In this document: in pieces, positions 24,809 through 34,100 of the stretch
How positions within the stretch are numbered: the stretch's first letter is position 1
How the letters are laid out: each line of letters begins with the position of its first letter
Assembly (NCBI GenBank): GCA_049509515.1
Contig: JBEKZV010000041.1
Location: forward strand, 1 to 64,000
Length of the DNA stretch: 64,000 bases
Direction of reading: 5' to 3'
DNA from: JBEKCP01 sp049509515
GTDB lineage: Bacteria; Planctomycetota; Planctomycetia; Pirellulales; Thermoguttaceae
The notes under the pieces: generated by a model
What the model was told of the DNA's origin: nothing
Databases searched by the model: none
The model's input: only the letters and a program-made list of their open reading frames with translations
Made by a program: the position numbers and the translations under genes

Positions 24809-26356
24809 ATGACACAACTGTTGGCGTTGGAATGGGACGGTGCCGAGGCCCGGGTGGTGGTCGCCGCCAAGCACGGCCGCCGCACGGTGATCGAGCGGGC
24901 GCTGGCGATTCCGCTTCCCCCGGGGCCTTCCGGCGGCGACCATGCTTCGCACGGTGCCCGATCGGCGGGGGAAACCGGCCGGTGGGAGGAGATCGGCCGG
25001 TTGATTGCCGAGGGGCTGGCCGGTTGCGGCCTGTCAAAGCCCGACGTGCTGGTGGCGGTGGGCCGGGGCAGTATTCAGTTGTGCGAGCTGCAACTGCCGG
25101 CCGTCCCGGATGAAGAGCTGCCGGAGATGGTCCGTCTCCAGGCGATGCGCGAGATGGGGGAGCTGGACGACTCGTGGACGCTGGATTTCATTCCGATCCT
25201 GTCGCTGGCCGAATCCCGCACCGTCCTGGCGGCCGCGATGGGACCCGAGCCGCTCGCCCAGGTCCTCGCGGTGTGCGGCGCGGCCGGGCTGTGGCTCCGG
25301 GCGCGGCGGATGGTGCTGCGGGCGTGTGAGGCGGGCTGGCTGCTGGGCCGGGCCCCCCCCGCCACGCCCGTACAACGCGGTGGACCAGGCTTGCGCCCGG
25401 TGCCCGCCCGCCCGTTGAACGCCCCCGCCGAAACGCCGGCAGCGCCCCGGCTGATGGTCGACCTGTTGGACGACGAGGTCGATCTGACGGCCATCGCCGG
25501 CGGCCAGGTGGTCTTCCTGCGAAGCACGCGGCTGGGCAAGGACTCGCTCCCGCAGGCCCTGCCGGCCGAGATCCGCCGCACCATGGCCGCGGTGGAGAAC
25601 CGGCTGGGCGGACGGCGGATCGAATCGGTCGTCTTCTGCGGGCTGGGCGAGCCCCAGGCCACCCTGGCCCGGAGGGTCGGCCAGGAGCTGGACATCCCGA
25701 CCGAGCTGTTTGATCCGCTCGGCGGCTTGGAGCTCGCCGCGGAGTTGCGGCAATCGCCGCCGCCGCATCCGGGCCGCTTCGCGCCGCTGCTGGGCGCGGT
25801 AGTGGCCGAACTGGAAGGCGCGCCGCACGCGATCGACTTCCTTCATCCGCGCCGCGTGCCGCCCCCGCCGAACCGCCGCAGGCGGTGGATCGCCGCCGCC
25901 GCGGCCGCCGGCCTGCTCTTGTTGGGCTACCTGGTGTACGCCCGCGTCGAGCACGCCCGCCTGGCCGGCAAGATCGCGGGCCTTAAGAAAGACGCGGATG
26001 CGATGGAAAAGGAAGCGGTGCAGGCGGACAAGATCCGCGCGACGGCGGCGGAAATCTCGAAGTGGACCGACGGCGACGTCGTGTGGCTCGACCAGTTGCG
26101 GGCGCTGGGCGAGGACTTTCCCTCCTCGCGGAGCGCAATCCTCAACCAGTTGTCCTGCGATTCGTCGCCCGGCGGCGGCAAAATGGACCTCGACGGCGTG
26201 GCCCGAGACCCGGACACGATCAGCCAGATGGAGCAACAGCTCGGCAAGCGATCGCGGAGCGTGGTCGATCACGGCAGCAAGGAAGACCCCGCCCGCAGGC
26301 CCTATGGCTGGCGGTTCAAGACTTCGGTGCTGGTGGGACGGGAGCCGGCCCCATGA
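24809..26356 (+). CDS. gspL: GspL/PilM-like type II secretion assembly protein
   Basis: A 515-residue protein. Residues 1-330 have the actin-like PilM/GspL layout: MTQLLALEWDGAEARVVVA at the start, DVLVAVGRGSIQLCELQLP, LPEMVRLQAMREM and SVVFCGLGEPQ. A single membrane span follows at about 357-375 (WIAAAAAAGLLLLGYLVY), then a periplasmic coiled segment and a short C-terminal domain, as in GspL or a PilM-PilN fusion. It would recruit GspE to the membrane. Two repeat-like stretches interrupt the domain: GDHASHGARSAG (residues ~45-56, copy of the GACCATGCT element) and the RGGPGLRPVPARPLN segment (~190, copy of a GCCCGGTGCCCG element). The start ATG is 10 bp after a duplicated gspK end. It overlaps the next gene by 4 bp. 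Confidence 0.82.
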   Translation: MTQLLALEWDGAEARVVVAAKHGRRTVIERALAIPLPPGPSGGDHASHGARSAGETGRWEEIGRLIAEGLAGCGLSKPDVLVAVGRGSIQLCELQLPAVPDEELPEMVRLQAMREMGELDDSWTLDFIPILSLAESRTVLAAAMGPEPLAQVLAVCGAAGLWLRARRMVLRACEAGWLLGRAPPATPVQRGGPGLRPVPARPLNAPAETPAAPRLMVDLLDDEVDLTAIAGGQVVFLRSTRLGKDSLPQALPAEIRRTMAAVENRLGGRRIESVVFCGLGEPQATLARRVGQELDIPTELFDPLGGLELAAELRQSPPPHPGRFAPLLGAVVAELEGAPHAIDFLHPRRVPPPPNRRRRWIAAAAAAGLLLLGYLVYARVEHARLAGKIAGLKKDADAMEKEAVQADKIRATAAEISKWTDGDVVWLDQLRALGEDFPSSRSAILNQLSCDSSPGGGKMDLDGVARDPDTISQMEQQLGKRSRSVVDHGSKEDPARRPYGWRFKTSVLVGREPAP

Positions 26357-27249
26357 AACTCCAGCGGCGCGAGAAGATCCTGGCGGCGGCCGCCGGCGCG
26401 GCGATGGTGCTCTTGGCTGTCTGGCTCCTGCTGGCCGGCGACGGGCAATCCGTGGGGACGCTCCGCGAGGAATACAAGCGGCTGGCTTCCGAGGCCGGCA
26501 AGCGGCAGGCCCGCATTCAGGCGGCTGCCGAGGCCAAGGCGCAGTTGGCCCAGTGGGAGCGCCGCGCCCTGCCCACCGAGCCGGCCAGCGCCAGCTTGCT
26601 CTACCAAAGGTGGCTCGTCGGGCTGGCCAATCAGGCCGGAATGCGGCAATTGGACGTGCAACCCAAGGGGGGACAGTCGCACAAATCCGTCTACACTTCG
26701 TTCTCATTCATCGTCCAAGGCCGCGCCACGCTGGCTCAATTGGCGCAGTTCCTTTACGACTTCTACTCGGCGGGCCACCTCCACAAGCTCAGCCACTTGA
26801 GCCTCAAGCCCCTGGAAGGCGCCAGGACGTTCGACGTGGCCATGACGATCGAGGCCCTGTCGCTGCCCGGCGCCGACCGCAAGGACCAGCTCAGCCAGGA
26901 ATCGTCCACCCGGCTCCGCTTCCCCAAGCCGGCCGACTACACCGAGGCAATCGCGGCGCGGAACCTGTTCGCCGCCTACGCGCCGCCGGACCGCAAGCGG
27001 CAGATCAACCCCCTCGAACGTACCTACATCACCGCGATCACGGAGGTGGATTCCCGCCGGCAGGTCTGGCTGAAGGAACGGCTGACGGAGAAGGAGTGGC
27101 GGCTTGGGGAAGGGGAGGGCTTTGACGTGGCCGGCATCCACGGGACGGTCAAGACCATCAACCCGCGCGATGCGCTGATCGAGTGGGACGGCCGCACCCA
27201 GCGGTTCCGCTGCGGCGCCAATCTGCTGGGCGGCACCGAAGTCGAGTGA
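26353..27249 (+). CDS. gspM: GspM/PilO-like type II secretion assembly protein
   Basis: A 298-residue bitopic membrane protein: short cytoplasmic start (MKLQRREKI), membrane helix at about 9-28 (LAAAAGAAMVLLAVWLLLAG), a coiled coil (29-75), then a ferredoxin-like PilO/GspM domain (FIVQGRATLAQLAQFLYDFYSAG, LHKLSHLSLKPLEGARTF, DVAMTIEALSL). A C-terminal region (about 205-298) resembles a PilP/GspC-like small beta domain (RNLFAAYAPP... and GIHGTVKTINPRDALIEWDG), so the protein may combine GspM and part of GspC. The ATG overlaps the gspL stop (ATGA). It is the last gene of the cluster. No secretin (gspD) or prepilin peptidase (gspO) is in the window. Confidence 0.72.
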   Translation: MKLQRREKILAAAAGAAMVLLAVWLLLAGDGQSVGTLREEYKRLASEAGKRQARIQAAAEAKAQLAQWERRALPTEPASASLLYQRWLVGLANQAGMRQLDVQPKGGQSHKSVYTSFSFIVQGRATLAQLAQFLYDFYSAGHLHKLSHLSLKPLEGARTFDVAMTIEALSLPGADRKDQLSQESSTRLRFPKPADYTEAIAARNLFAAYAPPDRKRQINPLERTYITAITEVDSRRQVWLKERLTEKEWRLGEGEGFDVAGIHGTVKTINPRDALIEWDGRTQRFRCGANLLGGTEVE

Positions 27250-27280
27250 CGCCTGAGTCGAACACCGGGAGTTGAATTTC

Positions 27281-28516
27281 ATGTCGCAGACCTTCAATCG
27301 GCGGGAGATCCTGAAGAAGTCGGGCCTTGGGGCGGCGGGGCTGCTGCTCACAGGCGGGATTGCCGACGCCCGCGCCGCCCAGCGGCAGTTGCCCGACCGC
27401 TCCGCCACCGCACCATGCCTCCCGGTAGCCATCCAACATGCGACGTCCTACGACCCGCAGCCGTTGCGGCAGACGTTGGACCGGGCCCTGGACCTGATCG
27501 GCGGCATCCGCAAGCTGGTGGAAGGCAAGACGGTCACGGTCAAGATCAACGTGACCGGGGGGCCGGGGACCCTGGCGGGCCTGCCGGGCTACCGCACCTA
27601 TCACGTCCACCCGAACGTGGTGGCCGCCTTGTGCGGCGCCCTGGCCGACGGCGGGGCCCGGCGGATCGTCGTCGTCGAGAGCCAGTATTCGCTCAAGACG
27701 CCCGAGGAGGTCCTCTCCGGCGGCGGCTGGGACGTTCGCGCGATCCGCGCGGCCGGCGGCCAGCGGGTCACGTTCGAGGACACCCGCAACCGCGGCGCGT
27801 GGCCCAGCTACAGCCGGCTGAAGGTGCCCTGGGGCGGCTTCCTCTTCCCGGCCTTCGATCTGAATGCCCGCTATGAAAAAACCGACGTGATGGTCTCGCT
27901 GGCCAAGCTGAAGGACCACGCCTGCGCCGGGGTGACGATGACCGTCAAGAACCTGTTCGGCCTGGCGCCCAGCGCGCTCTACGGGGCCGACGCCCCGAAC
28001 GAAGCCTCGCTCTCCAACCGCATGGACTTGTTGCACAGCGGCAAGCGGAAGGTTCCCTCGGGCGTCCCCGGCGAGTTGCCGCACTCCTGGCCGGACCATT
28101 GGAAGCACCGGGTGCCGCGGGTCACCGCCGACCTGGCCGGCGCCCGCCCCGTGGACCTGGCCGTAGTGGACGGCATCGAGAGCAGCCGCGGCGGCGAAGG
28201 CCCGTGGCTGAAGTTGGTCGAGCCGGTGCGGCCCGGCCTGTTGCTTGCCGGCCGCAACGCCGTGTGCACCGACGCGATCTCGGCCGCGGCGATGGGCTAC
28301 GACCCGCTCTCGGCACACGGCACGTTCCCCTTTCCCGGCGACAACCACCTGCTCTTGTTGGCCCAGGTAGGCGTGGGGGCCATCGACCCCAAGCGGATCG
28401 AGGTTCGCGGCCTGCCGTTGGCGAAGGCCCTGTTCCCGTTCAACCCGAAGCGCATCCCGCTGGAGGAGCCGGCCGCGTATTACGGGCACCGTTCCACGGC
28501 GCGGCGGATCGCGTGA
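27281..28516 (+). CDS. DUF362 domain protein with Tat signal
   Basis: A 411-residue protein. The start at ATG 27281 has GGGAG 9 nt upstream. NRREILKKSGLGAAGLLLTG is a twin-arginine signal, so export is expected. The DUF362 features are TVTVKINVTGG, YRTYHVHPNVVAALCGALADGGARRIVVVES, LKDHACAGVTMTVKNLFGL and AVVDGIESSRGGEGPW, plus GRNAVCTDAISAAAMGYDP. DUF362 proteins are common in anaerobes and planctomycetes; their reaction is not established. No Fe-S ferredoxin domain is present. The 3' end overlaps the convergent uroporphyrinogen-decarboxylase-like gene by 37 bp. Confidence 0.85.
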   Translation: MSQTFNRREILKKSGLGAAGLLLTGGIADARAAQRQLPDRSATAPCLPVAIQHATSYDPQPLRQTLDRALDLIGGIRKLVEGKTVTVKINVTGGPGTLAGLPGYRTYHVHPNVVAALCGALADGGARRIVVVESQYSLKTPEEVLSGGGWDVRAIRAAGGQRVTFEDTRNRGAWPSYSRLKVPWGGFLFPAFDLNARYEKTDVMVSLAKLKDHACAGVTMTVKNLFGLAPSALYGADAPNEASLSNRMDLLHSGKRKVPSGVPGELPHSWPDHWKHRVPRVTADLAGARPVDLAVVDGIESSRGGEGPWLKLVEPVRPGLLLAGRNAVCTDAISAAAMGYDPLSAHGTFPFPGDNHLLLLAQVGVGAIDPKRIEVRGLPLAKALFPFNPKRIPLEEPAAYYGHRSTARRIA

Positions 28517-29466
28517 AGATTGGCCGCCGGGACGGCATGGGGATCGAACGTGCAGCCGGGTGCGACCAACAGCGGCCGCTGGCCGGCCTGCCGGACGGCG
28601 TCGGCCAGCTCCGCCGCGCAGTCCTCCGGCGAGCCGTGCGGCATCGTGCCGAGGTTGTCCAGGCCGCCGCACAGCGCCGGCCGCACCCAGCCGGCCGCCT
28701 CGGCGATGCTCGGGCCGGCCGCGCGGTCCGCCCAGTGCAACACGTGCGCCGGGTAGCCGGCGAACCGCCGGAAGTCCAGCGCCCGGCCGCAGGCGTGCAG
28801 GAAGTTGAACGAGCCCGCCTCCGCCCCCGCCAGGATCGCCAGGTCCCCCGGCCGCACCAGGCGGTCGTACGTCCCCGGACCGTTGCCCGGCGTATCGACC
28901 CAATCATCGCGGACCGAGAGGTAGATGCCCTGCGCTCCCTTCTGGATGCAGTGCCGCGCGAAGCGGGCCAGCGACTCGGCGATGGTCCCCAGGGCGTGGG
29001 CCACCGCAGCGGGCGCCTCGCGCAGGAGCCGCGAGAGCAGCGCGTCGCGGGGATCGGAGCTTGGGCCGAGCGTCGGCGGGCCGTGGGCGTCGCTCTGCGG
29101 GGCCACCAGCCTCCGCAGCGTGCTCCAGGTGTTGAAGATCGTCGTGGTCATCCACGCGCGGCCCGCAAGCCGCCTTGCCAATTCCCCGATCAGCTCCAAC
29201 TGCCGCGCGAAGCCGCCCTCGTCGCCCTCCAGCACGGGCAGCTTCTCCAGGTCGCGGGCCGCCGAGATCGGCCCCGGGACCGGGTAGCGGTTGTCGTTCA
29301 TCACCTTCAGGAAGTCCAGGTCGTAGGTCTCCAGGTGGGCGAGATGGGCCGCGACGGCCGGCGGCCCGGCCACGCAGTCCGGACTGAAATGGTACCAGAA
29401 CCCCAACGGCGGCCGATCGGGCCGCAGCCCGGAGAGCACCGCCTCGACGCGCTCAATCTTCTCCAT
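28480..29466 (-). CDS. uroporphyrinogen decarboxylase-family protein
   Basis: A 328-residue protein (start ATG 29466, GAGG 8 nt upstream). It matches the URO-D / methyltransferase TIM-barrel superfamily: MEKIERVEAVLSGLRPDRPP at the N-terminus, YDLDFLKVMND, FARHCIQKGAQGIYLSVRDDWV, FNFLHACGRALDFRRFAGYPAHVLHWADR, ALCGGLDNLGTMPHGSPED and LLVAPGCTFDPHAVPAANLHAIRRAVE. The Cys in the last motif and His in LHACG recall the zinc site of MtaA-like methyltransferases rather than HemE. True HemE N-terminal arginines (RQAGR) are not present. A role in corrinoid-dependent methyl transfer or in tetrapyrrole metabolism is possible. The cobalamin operon is 8 kb away and on its own riboswitch, so no direct link can be claimed. 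Confidence 0.8.
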   Translation of the reverse strand: MEKIERVEAVLSGLRPDRPPLGFWYHFSPDCVAGPPAVAAHLAHLETYDLDFLKVMNDNRYPVPGPISAARDLEKLPVLEGDEGGFARQLELIGELARRLAGRAWMTTTIFNTWSTLRRLVAPQSDAHGPPTLGPSSDPRDALLSRLLREAPAAVAHALGTIAESLARFARHCIQKGAQGIYLSVRDDWVDTPGNGPGTYDRLVRPGDLAILAGAEAGSFNFLHACGRALDFRRFAGYPAHVLHWADRAAGPSIAEAAGWVRPALCGGLDNLGTMPHGSPEDCAAELADAVRQAGQRPLLVAPGCTFDPHAVPAANLHAIRRAVERCP

Positions 29467-29514
29467 AGGGCACCTCAAGAACGGCGGGAAGCTGCCACCC
29501 CGCCCTGAACAATG

Positions 29515-29555
29515 CCATAAAAAGAACTGCCGCCCCCGCAAGCGAGGGCGGCAGT
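29515..29555 (-). terminator. intrinsic terminator after the DUF1559 gene
   Basis: The stem ACTGCCGCCC...GGGCGGCAGT (29526-29555) has a short GC-rich loop. On the minus strand TCTTTTTATGG follows it directly. The hairpin begins 26 bp after the stop of the DUF1559 gene, in the right orientation for it. Confidence 0.8.
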
Positions 29556-29580
29556 CGCGAAAACTGCCGGTTGCAGCACA

Positions 29581-30678
29581 TCACGGCGGGTCCGTATGGT
29601 ACGGATCGCCGCCGTTCTTGGTGACCAGGAACCACATGGCGGAGGGATCAATCCGCGTGCTGATTGGTTGCACGGAGCCGTCCGCGAACCCGTGGTTCAC
29701 GATGCCGCGGTGCCCGGACGACGGCCCGTAGTTGGGGGCAGACTGCGTGGCGCCGGGCACCTGGACCGAGCCGAACATCCCCGTGTCTTCCTTCGCGTAC
29801 TCGGCCGTTTCCGCCGGTGGCCCGTTCGGGGAGAAGTTGAAGGCGATGAACGGCTTGCACTCCGCACCACCCTGCTGAGCCGCCGCCTGCCCGTTGAACG
29901 TGCCATCGTACCATTGCGGGTGGTAGTAACTGTACTGGGAGTTGGGCGCTTGGGCACCCGTGACGACCTGGTTGGGCAGCCCGGCCAGCGTCGCCTGCTT
30001 GCCGACCGTCCACAGGCTGGCCTGGTCGTCGATGGTCTCGACCACCATGATCGTGTGCGCGGTGCCGTCGGCCAGATCGGAGACCTGGCTGCCGCTTCCC
30101 GGGAAGAACGCGCCGTCGGGATGCATGATCGACGGGGACGTGCCCGAGGGGTTGTACGGCGGGTTGCTCTTGCCAATCACCACCGACAGGCTCTGGATGC
30201 AGGTCGCGCCCATGGCCTTGTAGTTGGTAAAGGCCCCGGTCGGCGGGGTGTTGGTCGGGACGAGGAACTTGCGATTGGGGTTGCTCGGGCAAGAGAACTC
30301 CTTGATCGCCGTGTTCAAGGCCCCCAGTGCTGCCGTATCGCTCTGGCTGTCGGGCTCGTTCATCAGATTGAGCGTCCCGTACAACGTCCCGTACTCCATG
30401 TACGGCAGGATCATCACCAGAAAGCTCCAGCCGTGCACGGCAGGCTGGCCGCCGCTGGTCTGAATCGCGGCTGACCCCGGGAACCGCTGGAAAGCGCTGT
30501 TGTAGTTCTGCAGCCCGAGGCCGATCTGGTGCAAGTGGTTCTGGCAACTCGCACGGCGACTGGCCTCCATTGCCGCTTGAACGGCGGGCAACAGCAGCCC
30601 GATCAGAACGCCGATGATCACAATGACCACCAGCAGCTCGACGAGGGTGAACCCTCGCCTTTTCCTTGAAGTGTCCAT
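29581..30678 (-). CDS. DUF1559 prepilin-like protein
   Basis: A 365-residue protein. Start ATG 30678 with AAGGAGG 7 nt upstream. MDTSRKRRG|FTLVELLVVIVIIGVLIGLLLPAVQAAMEASRRASCQNHL is the classic planctomycete DUF1559 N-terminus, with prepilin cleavage after Gly9 and Glu5 of the mature protein. The globular part carries LHQIGLGLQNYNSAFQRFPGS, then LPYMEY, NEFSCPSNP-like IKEFSCPSNPNRKF, and ends with GHRGIVNHGFADGSVQPIS, the H-x-G-G-x-N-x-x-x-ADGSV-type signature. DUF1559 genes exist in dozens of copies per planctomycete genome and probably form pilus-like or surface structures. It is monocistronic, with its own terminator. Confidence 0.93.
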   Translation of the reverse strand: MDTSRKRRGFTLVELLVVIVIIGVLIGLLLPAVQAAMEASRRASCQNHLHQIGLGLQNYNSAFQRFPGSAAIQTSGGQPAVHGWSFLVMILPYMEYGTLYGTLNLMNEPDSQSDTAALGALNTAIKEFSCPSNPNRKFLVPTNTPPTGAFTNYKAMGATCIQSLSVVIGKSNPPYNPSGTSPSIMHPDGAFFPGSGSQVSDLADGTAHTIMVVETIDDQASLWTVGKQATLAGLPNQVVTGAQAPNSQYSYYHPQWYDGTFNGQAAAQQGGAECKPFIAFNFSPNGPPAETAEYAKEDTGMFGSVQVPGATQSAPNYGPSSGHRGIVNHGFADGSVQPISTRIDPSAMWFLVTKNGGDPYHTDPP

Positions 30679-31194
30679 AGGACGACCTCCTTCGATAAAA
30701 AAGGATAAGGCAAACCCGGCGGCGACCATCGCCGCCACGATCGAAACACGCAAGAGATAACGCGGATAAGACAAGTCGCGGCTCCGGGGCCGCACGCCTC
30801 CTCTCGTATGCCGTGCCGCCGGAAGTGCCCGGGGGCAAACAACGGACCGCTCCCTTCTGCCGCATCGCTGCCCGGCCAGCCTTCGGCCGGCGCCAGCCTT
30901 CGGTTGGTGCCCTCGCACCAACGGGAGCTGCCCTTGTGCCCCCAGACCCCTCGTGCCACTGAGTAGCCCGCACGCGGTCACGGCGACGCCCATGATTCTA
31001 CCAGATTATAGTCAGGGCTGTCAAATCCCCAGTTACTTTATCTGACCTCCCCGCCGACGATTATCAGCATTTCTCTACGGATTGTAAGGTATTGACGGCT
31101 CGGGAGTTTGTACAACAGCCATCGGCTTGACAGCCGGCCGCCGCACCCACGACAATGGGGGTTTCATACCCGAATTCCTGCTCCGCTGGGCCGC
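30679..31194. other. 516-bp divergent spacer between the DUF1559 and addB genes
   Basis: No gene is supported. CCAGCCTTCGGCCGGCGCCA (30878-30897) and CCAGCCTTCGGTTGGTGCCC (30895-30914) are tandem near-copies of an element also seen at 16612-16631 and 48146-48165. The AT-rich part around 30990-31110 (ATTCTACCAGATTATAGTC, ATTGTAAGGTATTGAC) is the likely promoter region for addB on the plus strand, but I cannot fix -35/-10 boxes. Confidence 0.4.
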
Positions 31195-34100
31195 ATGGCT
31201 GCGTCGATTTTCGTGATGGTCGGTCCCCCCGGCGCCGGCAAGACCGACCGGCTGCTGGGGCGATACCGCGCATGTCTGATGGGGGGGGACGACCGAGCCG
31301 CAACCCGGCCGACCCGGTCGCGCCCGGTGCCCGGCCCGCCCGCTAAACTCGGTCCCGCTTCCGATCCCTGCCTGTGGCTGGCACCCACCTGGCGGACGGC
31401 TGCAGAGATTCGTGGCCGGCTCTTGGCGGGGATCGGCGGCTGCGCGAGCCCCGGCGTGAGGACCTTCGCCCAGTTCGCCGAGGGTCTGCTGGCGGCGGCC
31501 CCCGAGCCCGTCCGCCCGATCACCGCCTTGATGAAGCGGCACCTCGTCCGCCGGCTTCTGGAGGCGCACCGCGTTGCCGGCCGCTTGAAGCACTTTGGGC
31601 CCATCGCCACCACCAGCGGGTTGGTCGATCTGGTGTGCGATTTTCTCGGCGAGCTGAAGCGGCAGGAAATCTGGCCGGACGAGTTCCGCCAGGCGTGCCG
31701 ATCGTGGGGCGCGGGCGCGAAGGACGAGGACCTGCTGGCCCTCTACGAGGCCTATCAAGCATGCCTTGTGGAGCGGCACCTCTACGACGCCGAGGGGCGG
31801 TTCTGGTCAGCCCGCGACCGCTTGCGGCAGATGGCGACCGCGGCAGGAAAGGGGGCCGCGCAGTCTTCAGGCAGTGGAAATCGGGACTGCCCCCAGCGGT
31901 GGCGACTCGTGGTGGCCGACGGATTCAACGACTTCACGCGGACCGAGCACGAGATCGTCGAGACCTTGGCCGGCTTGGCGGACGAGGTGTGGATTTCGCT
32001 GGCCTTGGAGCCCGAGCCGCGGCGGGAGGACCTGTTCCAGAGGCCGCTGCGAACGCTTTCCGAGCTGCTGCGGCGTCACCCGGAGATGACCGTCGAGGAG
32101 GTTGGTCGGCCGCCGCGGACCCAAGTGTCAGGTGTCAGGTGTCAGGTGTCGGTGCCGCCGGCCCTGGCCCACCTGGAGCGGACGCTTTTCGTCAATCCCC
32201 GCCAGGCGGAGCAATCGGACCCGCCCCCTGTTCTCGACGGCATTGAAATCCTGGCTGCCGGGCGGCAACTGGGCGAGATCACCTGCATCGCCGAACGGAT
32301 CAAGTTGCTGCTCTCGGAAAGCGAGCAGGCCGGGGGGGAACCAGTCCGGCCGGGCCAAGTCGCCGTGGTCTTCCGCCATCCCCAGGAGGTCGGCGAGCTC
32401 GTGCGCGAGGTCTTCCAGCGCCTGGGGATCCCCGTAGCCCTGGAAACCGGCCGCCTGCTGGGCCAGTGGCCGGCCCTGGTGACGCTGGCCAACCTGCTCC
32501 GGCAGGATGATGAAGTGGCATCGCCGGGTGCGGAGGGGGACCACCCCGTTGTGGCCGGAGCATCGGGACAGTCCCCGAGTCGCCAGTCGCCGGCCGCCTT
32601 GCTGGCCGAACTCCCGCACCGCGGTACCCTGGCCGAGTGGGCTGCCGCCTGGCAGCGGCTCGCGCGGCGGGCGGGCCTCTTGCAGGGGACCGATGGCGAT
32701 GCCGCCTGGAGCCGCCTTTGGCAGTGCTTCGACGAGTGCGGCCGGCTCGACCGTTGGCTGGGCAGGGAGGGGCCAACTGGGGAACCGGGGCGGCACGGCG
32801 GGCAAGCCCGCCCGCTAAACGGGGTCGATCCAGGCCTCACCGCGTTCCCGCGCGAGCTCGATCGCCGCGCGGCCGTGGCGACCCTCCTGGACCTCCTCGG
32901 CAGCCAAACCGTTGTGGAGGCCGGCGACGAGGCGGGCCGCGTCCGCGTGCTGTCGGCCGCCGCCGTTCGCGGACTGAGAATCCCGTACCTGTTCCTGGCC
33001 GGCCTCTCCGAAAAGTCCTTCCCCTCGCCCGACCGCGCGGATCGCCTCTACGGCGAGGCCGAGCGGCGGCGGCTCATCGAGGAGGGCCTGCCGTTGGCCA
33101 GCCGCGCCGACCGCCAAGCCGACGAGATGCTCCTCTTTTACCAGGCCGTCACGGCGGCAACGACGCGGCTCTGGCTGAGTTACCCCGCGGTGAACGATTC
33201 GGGCGAGCCGCTCTCGCCCAGCCCCTACCTGCGGGAGGTTGAGCAGGCGTGCGGCCAGGGGCGGCTGGCGCGGAGCGAGCGGCTCGACCTGAGCCCCGTG
33301 CCCGAAGGTGAGCCCCTCTCGGCCGAGGCATTTCGCCTCTCCGCGGTCGCGTCGGCCCTTGCGGGCGACGCTGCGCTCTTGGCCGGCCTCCTGCGGTACG
33401 ACCCGGCCACGGCCGAAGGGATTCTCGCGGGCCTGGACATACTCGCCCTCCGCCAGGACCGCCGCGCGTTCGGGGCAGCCGAAGGGATGCTGGGCCCGGC
33501 CGCCCAGGCGCCGCTGGCCGCGCCCTTTTCGCCAGAACGGCTGTACAGCGTCACCGAGCTGGAACTTTATGCCTGCTGCCCGTATCGCTACTTCCTCGAG
33601 CGGCTGCTGAAGGTCTCGCCGGTCGAGGACCTGAAGCTGCGGATTGATTTCGCCGAGCGGGGGCGGCTGATGCACGAATTCCTGGCGGAGTTCCACCGCC
33701 GGCTCAATCGCCGCGAGGGCCGTCCCACTTCGCCCGCCGCGATCGCAGAAGAAGACTACCGCCGCCTGGCGGAGGAAACGCTGGAGGCAGTGATGGCGAC
33801 GGAAGGCGAGCAGAAGGCCACAGCTGCGGCCACTCTACCCTCCGCCCTGCAGGAAATCAACCGCCGCAAGCTGCGGCAATGGATCGACCAGTACCGCGCC
33901 GAGCACGAGCGGTACGACCGGCTGTGGGCCGATTGCCAATCGCCGCTGCGGCCGGAGCTTGTGGAAGTTGCGTTCGGGCGGCCGCAGAAGGAAAAAGGGG
34001 ACAGTCCCCATTTGCCGGAACGGCCCGCGACCAACGTCCCGTCGGTGCCCGGCTTCGCACAAATGGGGACTGTCCCCTTTTTCCGGCCGCCGCTGGAAAT

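Noticed and set aside
28480..29466. Calling the URO-D-family gene hemE of the cobalamin/heme route
   Set aside because: The conserved HemE N-terminal active-site motif is missing and the Cys/His pattern suits a methyltransferase-type member, so no gene symbol was given.
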